A stretch of 9,264 bases of DNA from Anaerolineales bacterium (GTDB lineage Bacteria; Chloroflexota; Anaerolineae; Epilineales; JAANWY01): the NCBI GenBank assembly GCA_018263655.1, contig JAANWY010000213.1, positions 11-9,274 of the forward strand, in the 5' to 3' direction. Positions within the stretch are counted from its first letter, which is position 1. Each line of letters opens with the position of its first letter. The position numbers and the translations under genes are program-made. Below the pieces are notes generated by a model, which saw only the letters and a list, made by a program, of their open reading frames with translations, searched no databases and was not told the origin of the DNA. Shown here one piece after another: positions 1 through 5,002 of this stretch.

Positions 1-79
1 AATGAATTCGGTGTCTGCTACAGGAAACGTGTTTCACAGCTCATGGGGCATGGGGCTTCTGCCGGTTCAAGTATGGTAA

Positions 80-211
80 CTACTCAGGCCACTGCCCGGC
101 TACTGCCCTCGCAGTTGCGAAATGCGGAAAAAGGGGTCGGTGGGGGGCGGCCGCCCCCCACCGACCCCTTTTTCCGGTCTCTTCTTGTGTAGGCACGAAG
201 CGCCTGAGTAG
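80..211 (-). repeat. Dispersed palindromic element, copy 1 (inverted orientation)
   Basis: This is a 132-bp non-coding element bounded by inverted termini: CTACTCAGG at 80-88 and CCTGAGTAG at 203-211. Its core is a perfect 52-bp palindrome (125-176). On the murJ-proximal side lies an arm that, read on the minus strand, matches the left arms of the copies at 2088 and 6621 (ACTACTCAGG, then a GGCGCTTCGTGCC hairpin, then ACACAAGAAGAGACC). The distal arm, read on the minus strand, contains TCGC-AACT-GCGA and matches the right arm of the 6621 copy. No reading frame fits it. Bases 1-79 upstream show nothing I can assign. It resembles a MITE or REP/BIME-type element, but no cognate transposase is present. 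Confidence 0.85.
125..176. terminator. Loopless 52-bp palindrome with A/T tracts, possible bidirectional terminator (copy 1)
   Basis: This is a perfect palindrome centred on a GCGGCCGC (NotI) site at 150/151. A run of five A lies before a G-rich half and five T after the complementary C-rich half. Read on either strand, it gives a very GC-rich stem followed by U5, the layout of a bidirectional intrinsic terminator. Termination is inferred from this shape alone. The absence of a loop would force the central bases to form one. Confidence 0.5.
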
Positions 212-361
212 CTTGACAATGTCACATTAACATAACAGTGACTCTTTGATCGCCGAAGGTCTCCTGTCTGCGTGCCTCGCACAGGCAGGCCTGACCGAGG
301 CGAAATGGGCTCGGTCAGGAGACCTTCGCCCAACGTGGGGCGGTAATGTGACATTGTCAAG
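212..361. repeat. 150-bp inverted-repeat structure with nested stems
   Basis: The outer ends are an 18-bp perfect inverted repeat (212-229 against 344-361; CTTGACAATGTCACATTA and its complement). Inside, 254-266 is complementary to 316-328 (13 bp). Within that, 290-299 is complementary to 310-319 (10 bp, loop 300-309). The inner two stems share bases 316-319, so they either compete or nest with the larger one trimmed. It begins one base after the terminus of the preceding palindromic element and is not related to it. No second copy was seen in the window. It could be another MITE-like insertion or a structured leader upstream of the murJ-like gene. The 5' end of the outer repeat contains TTGACA but has no good -10 at normal spacing. 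Confidence 0.7.
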
Positions 362-403
362 GTAGTCACTTATGGGGAAACTCCAGATCTTAACGACATC
401 GAC

Positions 404-432
404 TTGCCCCACAGCACCAGATCATGTAGAAT
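404..432 (+). promoter_or_regulatory. Sigma-70-type promoter of the murJ-like gene, near-leaderless
   Basis: The -35 is TTGCCC at 404-409 and the -10 is TAGAAT at 427-432, with a 17-bp spacer. The expected transcription start (about 438-440) lies 2-4 bases before the ATG at 442. No Shine-Dalgarno sequence could fit in such an mRNA, and none is seen upstream of the ATG. The gene may therefore be read from a leaderless transcript. Confidence 0.6.
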
Positions 433-441
433 GCCAACGAA

Positions 442-2052
442 ATGAGTACAGACGTCACGAGGGTTGAACCGGCGCCGGCGGAGGTACAGGGGCCAGGCAT
501 CGCGAGATCGGCGGCCATCGTCTCGGCCGGCAACCTGGCGAGCCGGGCGCTGGGCCTGGTACGGGAACAAGTCATCGCGTACCTGTTTGGCGCCGGTCCC
601 CTGGTCTCAGCCTTTGTCGTCGCCTCCCAAGTCCCCACCCTGATCTACGACCTGCTCATTGGCGGGCTGCTGAGCTCGGCATTGGTACCGGTGTTCAGCG
701 ACTACGCCGCACCCGAACGCCGGCGTGAACTGTGGCGACTGGCCAGCATCGTCTTCAGCCTGGTTGCGTCCGTCATGGCCATCTTCGTTCTGGCGATCGA
801 GATCGGTGCACCCTGGGTAGCCCTCGCCATGGGAGCGGGCGCCAGTCCAGACGCACCCAATACCCTAGCAGCCACCACGCGGATGATCCGCGTGATGGTG
901 CCGGCCCTGCTCTTCTTCGGACTGTCAGGGGCGTCCACTGGGTTGCTGTATACTCTCAAGCGTTTCCGCTTTCCGGCATTCGGAGCCGCAGCGTTCAACG
1001 CCACCGTCATCACCGTCGGCACCTTGCTGGCGAAACCGTTCGGCATCTACAGCCTGGCCGGGGGCATCCTGATCGGCGCCGGCATGCAGCTCGCCATCCA
1101 ATTGCCCGACCTCCCGTGGCGGCGCCTGCGCTTCGAGATCGACCTCTCCCACCCAGGGCTGCGGCGCATTGGCCGGCTGTACCTGCCGATTCTGCTGGGC
1201 CTCGTGGTCAGCAACATCGGCGTGATCATCGACCGCAACTTCGCCTTTCGAACCGGCGCCGGCAGCATCGCCTGGATGCGCTACGCCACCACGCTCATCC
1301 AGGCTCCGCTCGGCCTGGTTTCTGTAGCCGTCTCACTGGCCGCTTTGCCATCGCTCTCTCAGCGCCACGTGGCCGGCGACCTGGCCGGCTTCCGCCGGAC
1401 GCTGGCGCGTGGATTGCGCATGATCTTGGTGCTCATCATCCCTGCCACCATCGGGCTGTTCGTGCTGGCCACGCCCGTGATCCAACTCCTGTTCGAACAC
1501 GGTGAGTTCACTGCGTTTGACACGCGGCAAACCAGCAACGCTCTGCGGCTGTACCTGTTAGGTCTGCCGGGAGCCGCCATCGATTGGCCGTTGATCTTCG
1601 CGTTCTACGCGCGCAAAGATACGCTAACGCCGGCGCTGGTCGGCGTTGCCGCCGTCCTGATCTACCTGGCCATCGCCCCGACGCTGGCCTTCGTCGCCGG
1701 CATGGGGTTCCTGGGACTGGTTGCGGCCAACTCCGTCCAACTCACAAGCCACGCCGTCATCATGCTCATCTTGCTGCACCGCCGGATCGATGGCGTGCGG
1801 GGCAGCCGGCTGCCAGAAACCGTCGTGAAGAGCAGTACAGCCGCGCTGGCCATGGGCGGTGTCGTGTGGGTGGTCGCCGACCAGTTACCCTCCCTGATCG
1901 AGCTACCTGGCGCCGCCGGCACGCTTACCATCGTCGGTTCAGCAGCCGCGGTCGGCTTGACCGTCTACGGTCTCCTGGCAGCCCTACTGCGCCTTGAAGA
2001 AATCCACCTTGTCTGGGCCCGCCTCCGGCAGAAAGTGAGCACAATGGTTTGA
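442..2052 (+). CDS. murJ: MurJ/MviN-family lipid II flippase-like membrane protein
   Basis: This is a 536-residue polytopic membrane protein of the MOP exporter superfamily. Family members flip undecaprenyl-linked peptidoglycan precursor across the cytoplasmic membrane. The family signature is clear: the N-terminal stretch SRALGLVRE at 34-42 and LFGAG at 48-52, the VSNIGVIIDRNFAF region at 256-269, and QAPLGLVSVAVSLAALPSLS at 287-306. Hydrophobic helices run to residue 525, in line with the 14-helix family length. Compared with E. coli MurJ (residues recalled from memory), the N-terminal arginines R18 and R24 correspond to R35 and R41. The positions of D39, R52/R53 and D269/R270 appear to be Ser56, Tyr69/Asp70 and Thr283/Thr284. 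It may therefore be a paralogue with a different lipid-linked substrate. The ATG is chosen because a 17-spaced promoter ends 9 bases upstream; no ribosome binding site is seen. Family assignment is firm, substrate is not. Confidence 0.9.
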   Translation: MSTDVTRVEPAPAEVQGPGIARSAAIVSAGNLASRALGLVREQVIAYLFGAGPLVSAFVVASQVPTLIYDLLIGGLLSSALVPVFSDYAAPERRRELWRLASIVFSLVASVMAIFVLAIEIGAPWVALAMGAGASPDAPNTLAATTRMIRVMVPALLFFGLSGASTGLLYTLKRFRFPAFGAAAFNATVITVGTLLAKPFGIYSLAGGILIGAGMQLAIQLPDLPWRRLRFEIDLSHPGLRRIGRLYLPILLGLVVSNIGVIIDRNFAFRTGAGSIAWMRYATTLIQAPLGLVSVAVSLAALPSLSQRHVAGDLAGFRRTLARGLRMILVLIIPATIGLFVLATPVIQLLFEHGEFTAFDTRQTSNALRLYLLGLPGAAIDWPLIFAFYARKDTLTPALVGVAAVLIYLAIAPTLAFVAGMGFLGLVAANSVQLTSHAVIMLILLHRRIDGVRGSRLPETVVKSSTAALAMGGVVWVVADQLPSLIELPGAAGTLTIVGSAAAVGLTVYGLLAALLRLEEIHLVWARLRQKVSTMV

Positions 2053-2078
2053 CCAACTAAGGACGCGGGCAGTATAAT
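2049..2078 (+). promoter_or_regulatory. Promoter overlapping the murJ stop codon
   Basis: The -35 is TTGACC at 2049-2054, which includes the TGA stop (2050-2052) of the upstream gene. The -10 is TATAAT at 2073-2078, with an 18-bp spacer. Transcription would start near 2085, at the edge of palindromic element copy 2, and would have to cross the 52-bp palindrome before the oxidoreductase start. The decamer AGTATAATCT is shared with the promoter upstream of element copy 3. Confidence 0.65.
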
Positions 2079-2087
2079 CTAGGCTAA

Positions 2088-2175
2088 CTACTCAGGTACT
2101 TCGTGCCTACACAAGGAATATGCGGAAAAATGGGGTCGGTGGGGGGCGGCCGCCCCCCACCGACCCCATTTTTCC
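2088..2175 (+). repeat. Dispersed palindromic element, copy 2 (right arm lost or diverged)
   Basis: The left terminus CTACTCAGG is at 2088-2096 (preceded by TAA). It is followed by the arm hairpin GGTACTTCGTGCC at 2095-2107, then CTACACAAGG, and a 52-bp perfect palindrome at 2124-2175. The right arm seen in copies 1 and 3 (TTTCGCAACTGCGAGG-like) is missing. Sequence after 2175 shows only a faint resemblance (GAGTGAAC at 2194-2200) to the expected GAGTAGTTAC end. The copy fills most of the gap between the murJ-like gene and the oxidoreductase. Confidence 0.85.
2124..2175. terminator. Loopless 52-bp palindrome, possible terminator/attenuator (copy 2)
   Basis: This is an exact palindrome centred at 2149/2150 on GCGGCCGC, with GGAAAAATGGGG at the 5' end and CCCCATTTTTCC at the 3' end. 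It could terminate transcription leaving murJ. It also sits between the promoter at 2049-2078 and the start codon at 2204, so it could attenuate the next gene. Only its structure supports this. Confidence 0.5.
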
Positions 2176-2191
2176 AAACTAACCAACCAGT

Positions 2192-2195
2192 GGAG
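2192..2195 (+). promoter_or_regulatory. Shine-Dalgarno GGAG deciding the oxidoreductase start
   Basis: GGAG lies 8 bases before GTG at 2204. The earlier in-frame GTG at 2195 overlaps this motif and has no upstream Shine-Dalgarno of its own. The start at 2204 is therefore preferred and also gives the family-typical beginning MKIVVLGGAG. Confidence 0.6.
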
Positions 2196-2203
2196 TGAAC
2201 GGC

Positions 2204-3598
2204 GTGAAGATCGTCGTGTTGGGTGGCGCCGGCGACATAGGCAGCCACATCGTACGCAATCTAATCGAACTCAGCGATGCACACGTGACCATCGCTGACT
2301 ACCGCTTGCCCGAAGCCCGGGCATTGGCCCGGCGCCTCGGCGAGCGCGTTCAGGGCATCTTCGTCGATGCCAGCAACCGCGACTCGCTGCTGCTTGCCCT
2401 GCGCGACACAGATGTCGCTGTCGGAGCCATTGGCCCATTCTACCGCTTCGGGCCCAAGATGGCCTGGGCCGCCCTCGAAAGCCAAGTACCGTACGTCGAC
2501 ATCTGTGATGACCACGAGCCCATCGACATTCTGTTCGAATTCGACGCCGTGGCCCGCAAAGCCGGCGTCACCATGATCACTGGCCTGGGGTGGACACCCG
2601 GCCTCTCGAATATCCTGGCTCGTCGCGGCGCTGATCGGTTGGATCAGGTTGACGAAATTCGAATCGCGTGGGTGGGTAGTGCGGCCGACGCTCAGGGACT
2701 GGCGATCGTGAAGCATGTGTTGTACGCTATGAGCGGGCAGGCGCCCACATACCGCGACGGCGCTTGGGTCAACGTGCCGGCGCTGAGCGAATCGGAACGG
2801 GTTGAGTTCCCCGAGCCACTGGATGCGATTGACGTATCCCACGTCGGGCATCCAGAGCCCATAACGATCCCCAGGACACTTCCGGCCCGGACGGTGAGTC
2901 TAAAGGGCGCTCTCTTACCCCGCTGGAACAACCGATTGGCCGGCCTGCTTATCCGCGCCGGCCTGACATCCTCGGACAGGCGGATTGACCGCGTAAGCCG
3001 GCTGATCCAGCGGCTCGAACGCGTACTCGGCGCCGGCGGTGTCGCTCTCTCGGGTATGCGCGTCGACGTATCGGGCGTGCGCCACGGAGAGAGTGTGACG
3101 CTGACCTACAGCGTCGCCGATCACATGAGCCGGCTGGCGGCATTGCCGGCCGCTCTCGGCGCACTGATGCTAGCCCGGGGCGAGATCCAAGAGCCAGGTG
3201 TGTTTGCCCCAGAAGCCATCCTCGATCCCGAGCCTTTCCTGGACAGGTTGACCGAACAGGGGATCGACATCGTCGAGGAAGAACGGGAGACGCCGGCAGT
3301 GACTGTCGAGGAGAGGCCGGCCGAGATCAAGTCGGTTGAAGAAGCAGCCATCCGCCCAGGCCTTCCGTCAGCACGGCTAGCCGAAGGTCAGGTCGTTGAA
3401 GTTGTGCTAAATTTCAAGCGCGGCCGGCACGTCAAGGCCGTGGAGCAGGCCGCGCCTGCCCAGGCGAGTATACCGTCGGCCGCGTTGTGCACGGGCGAGA
3501 TCGCAGAAGTCATCCTCACCGTAGATCAGGAGACAGCCAAAGAGGCCGAGCCATCCCCCTCGCCCAAGCTCGCCTCACCCCAACCAGAGTCAGACTAG
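2204..3598 (+). CDS. Saccharopine dehydrogenase-like NAD(P)-dependent oxidoreductase with extra C-terminal tail
   Basis: The product is a 464-residue cytosolic protein. Its N-terminal Rossmann fold starts at residue 1 with KIVVLGGAGDIGSH (GxGxxG at G8/G10/G13) and has an acidic IADY at the end of the second strand (about 31-34), compatible with NAD(H) or NADP(H). AIGPFYRFG (75-83), YVDICDD (97-103) and GLGWTPGLSN (127-136) are typical of the saccharopine dehydrogenase/reductase-like family, whose members act on varied, often unknown substrates. Lysine metabolism cannot be concluded. After about residue 357 an acidic, low-complexity tail follows. It contains two related segments (PSARLAEGQVVEVVLNFKRG and PSAALCTGEIAEVILTVDQE) and ends in Ser/Pro-rich sequence, which is unusual for the family. 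The GTG start is chosen from the GGAG spacing. Expression probably comes from the promoter at 2049-2078, through the palindrome. The 64-base gap to the next gene allows co-transcription. Confidence 0.82.
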   Translation: MKIVVLGGAGDIGSHIVRNLIELSDAHVTIADYRLPEARALARRLGERVQGIFVDASNRDSLLLALRDTDVAVGAIGPFYRFGPKMAWAALESQVPYVDICDDHEPIDILFEFDAVARKAGVTMITGLGWTPGLSNILARRGADRLDQVDEIRIAWVGSAADAQGLAIVKHVLYAMSGQAPTYRDGAWVNVPALSESERVEFPEPLDAIDVSHVGHPEPITIPRTLPARTVSLKGALLPRWNNRLAGLLIRAGLTSSDRRIDRVSRLIQRLERVLGAGGVALSGMRVDVSGVRHGESVTLTYSVADHMSRLAALPAALGALMLARGEIQEPGVFAPEAILDPEPFLDRLTEQGIDIVEEERETPAVTVEERPAEIKSVEEAAIRPGLPSARLAEGQVVEVVLNFKRGRHVKAVEQAAPAQASIPSAALCTGEIAEVILTVDQETAKEAEPSPSPKLASPQPESD

Positions 3599-3662
3599 AG
3601 CCAGCTATCGACGGTCAGAGACGAAACAGTAGACCTGACCACGTTTTGGAGGAACAGACCAC

Positions 3663-3920
3663 ATGGCAAAGAGATCATCAAAGAAACGTGCTCGTCGCGC
3701 ACCCAAGATGTACCCCAAGGGCGCACCAACATCAAACAGTGTAAAAGCACGGACAGCGGTGAGAGAAGTCGCGGAAGAGCCCATTCGCCAAGCCCCTTCC
3801 AAGACAAGTAGCGAGGATCTACGCGAAGAGTATTGGTACGTCTACAATGACCTAAAACGGATTGCCTTAATATCCAGCACGCTCTTCGTAATTCTGATCG
3901 GGCTGTCTTTCGTAATCTGA
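3663..3920 (+). CDS. Small basic protein with one C-terminal membrane helix
   Basis: This is an 85-residue protein of unknown function. The first 20 residues are strongly basic (MAKRSSKKRARRAPKMYPKG), followed by a flexible polar stretch. EDLREEYWYVYNDLKRIA (51-68) then leads into a hydrophobic helix at about 67-85 that reaches the C-terminus. This points to a tail-anchored inner-membrane protein with its basic part in the cytoplasm, perhaps contacting nucleic acid, ribosomes or acidic partners. The start is well supported: GGAGGA at 3648-3653 lies 9 bases before the ATG. It follows the oxidoreductase by 64 bases and is closed by a hairpin at 3966-4002. I recall similar short proteins ending in a YVxxDLxRI-plus-helix pattern in Chloroflexota, but cannot name a family. 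Confidence 0.75.
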   Translation: MAKRSSKKRARRAPKMYPKGAPTSNSVKARTAVREVAEEPIRQAPSKTSSEDLREEYWYVYNDLKRIALISSTLFVILIGLSFVI

Positions 3921-3965
3921 CGCTCAGTAGACCCAGATTCGTTCTGAGGGGACCGCCAAGCCTCC

Positions 3966-4002
3966 ATCGTCAGACCCCCATCGCCGGCCTGGGTCTGACG
4001 AT
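3966..4002. terminator. Hairpin between convergent genes
   Basis: This is a perfect 12-bp stem (ATCGTCAGACCC at 3966-3977 with GGGTCTGACGAT at 3991-4002) and a 13-base loop. It lies in the gap between the small membrane protein (+) and the polytopic membrane protein (-). Neither side has a T-run, so it is a weak or bidirectional terminator candidate or an mRNA 3'-end stabiliser. Confidence 0.6.
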
Positions 4003-4042
4003 CCAGGCCGAGCAAAGCGGATCTACTAACACTGGAAGTTGA

Positions 4043-4786
4043 TCAGGCACGCATCCGAACCTGGACAAACGAGAGCCATCCAGCGACAGCCGCGAAGTGC
4101 ACGCCGGCTCCCAGCCAAGACGTTCCGGTCAAGACGAAGAGAACGGTCGTCACAACAGCGAGGCTGGCGCTGAGCAACAGGAATTCCGCCTCGCCTGGGT
4201 CTGCCAAATCGCGACGCACGCGCGGATCGGCGTATGCTTCGAGTAGCACTAGCCCTAATCCCACGAACCCGCCGGCGTAGCGATCGTCGAGTATCAGCAA
4301 CGGCAGCGCTCGATAGAACGCCCAGTGCACCTGCTGGTGGATCACGGTTATCAACAGCCACACCCAACTCCAGGGACGGCCGGCGACCTGCCGCACCGGA
4401 CCAAGAAGGGGTCCCGGGGCATCACCTAGCGCAATGACCTCCCGCCGGTAGCGCCACCCAACTGCGCCCATCAGGATCACCGCACCACCCGCCACGAGAG
4501 CTCCCTGGTTGAGGACCCCGCGAGAGGGAGCCGGCCCCAGTCCCAGCGAGGTCAAAGTCACAATGCCCGCCAAGAGCGCAGCGTAAGGTATTCCGACGTA
4601 GAAAGCGAAGCGAGCCACACCGGCCGCGATGGAAGCGGTCAGCGCCCAACTCACGCGCCGGACGACATCTCGAGAAGCCCAAGCGGCGTTGGTCACCCCG
4701 ACGCACAGCAAAGCGGAGCCGGCTAGCCACAGCAAGCGCTCTTGATCTGGCGCCAACGAAAGACCGATCAATCGACTTAGCAACAT
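4043..4786 (-). CDS. Polytopic membrane protein of unknown function
   Basis: This is a 247-residue protein with about seven or eight hydrophobic helices (near 17-34, 47-64, 66-83, 95-112, 141-158, 172-186, 203-221 and 227-244). I do not recognise a family. The most distinctive stretch is WSWVWLLITVIHQQVHWAFYR (139-159). It carries two histidines, a glutamine pair and an arginine within or beside a helix and is followed by LLEAYADP (181-188), which puts a Glu near a membrane boundary. This is loosely reminiscent of CPBP-type intramembrane proteases, but the EExxxR motif is absent, so I do not make that call. No Shine-Dalgarno is visible before the ATG at 4786. It is convergent with the upstream small gene and lies downstream of tRNA-Val on the same strand, separated by a terminator. 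Coding potential is supported by length, codon use and the membrane pattern. Confidence 0.72.
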   Translation of the reverse strand: MLLSRLIGLSLAPDQERLLWLAGSALLCVGVTNAAWASRDVVRRVSWALTASIAAGVARFAFYVGIPYAALLAGIVTLTSLGLGPAPSRGVLNQGALVAGGAVILMGAVGWRYRREVIALGDAPGPLLGPVRQVAGRPWSWVWLLITVIHQQVHWAFYRALPLLILDDRYAGGFVGLGLVLLEAYADPRVRRDLADPGEAEFLLLSASLAVVTTVLFVLTGTSWLGAGVHFAAVAGWLSFVQVRMRA

Positions 4787-4820
4787 CGTCAGGAGACTAT
4801 TCCGGCAATCTCTCTCTCAC

Positions 4821-4856
4821 AAAGCAAATCCCCGCGTGCCTTCCTGCCCGCGGGGA
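4821..4856 (-). terminator. Rho-independent terminator of tRNA-Val
   Basis: On the minus strand, an 8-bp stem (4849-4856 with 4829-4836; TCCCCGCG and its complement) with a 12-base loop is followed by ATTTGCTTT (4820-4828). It lies 14 bases beyond the tRNA 3' end and separates it from the membrane protein gene. Confidence 0.7.
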
Positions 4857-4870
4857 CTACCACAAACCGA

Positions 4871-4944
4871 TGGGCGAGAGAGGACTCGAACCTCCGACCT
4901 CACGGATGTGAACCGTGCGCTCTGACCGACTGAGCTACCCGCCC
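4871..4944 (-). tRNA. tRNA-Val (anticodon CAC)
   Basis: This is a 74-nt tRNA that folds fully. The acceptor GGGCGGG pairs with CTCGCCC (one G-U). The D stem is GCTC/GAGC with loop AGTCGGTCA. The anticodon stem is CACGG/CCGTG with loop TTCACAT, giving anticodon CAC, which reads GUG (Val). The variable loop is AGGTC. The T stem is GGAGG/CCTCT with loop TTCGAGT, and the discriminator is A. The CCA end is not encoded and must be added enzymatically. It is a single transcription unit with its own promoter (4957-4985) and terminator (4821-4856). Confidence 0.97.
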
Positions 4945-4956
4945 GTAACGCCATGC

Positions 4957-4985
4957 ATTATAGCACGAGACACACAGAAGCGCAA
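4957..4985 (-). promoter_or_regulatory. Promoter of tRNA-Val
   Basis: On the minus strand, the -35 is TTGCGC at 4980-4985 and the -10 is TATAAT at 4957-4962, with a 17-bp spacer. Predicted initiation is about 5-6 bases before the tRNA 5' end. It lies in the 58-bp divergent gap shared with the subtilase-like gene, so the two promoters must overlap or sit very close. Confidence 0.75.
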
Positions 4986-4991
4986 ATCGAG

Positions 4992-5002
4992 ATCGTAACG
5001 AT
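4992..5002. promoter_or_regulatory. Small palindrome touching the subtilase-like start codon
   Basis: ATCGT-A-ACGAT, a 5-bp inverted repeat around a single base, ends immediately before the ATG at 5003. The gene has no visible Shine-Dalgarno, and the site would also lie just upstream of the tRNA -35. It might be an operator or chance; the sequence alone does not decide. Confidence 0.25.

Noticed and set aside
732..1505. 257-residue open frame on + inside the murJ-like gene
   Set aside because: It is an Arg/Pro/His-rich out-of-frame shadow of a GC-rich gene; the 442-2052 frame has clear MurJ homology.
4871..4944. tRNA-Val as an integration site for a genomic island
   Set aside because: No duplicated tRNA 3' end, integrase or compositional shift is seen beside it.
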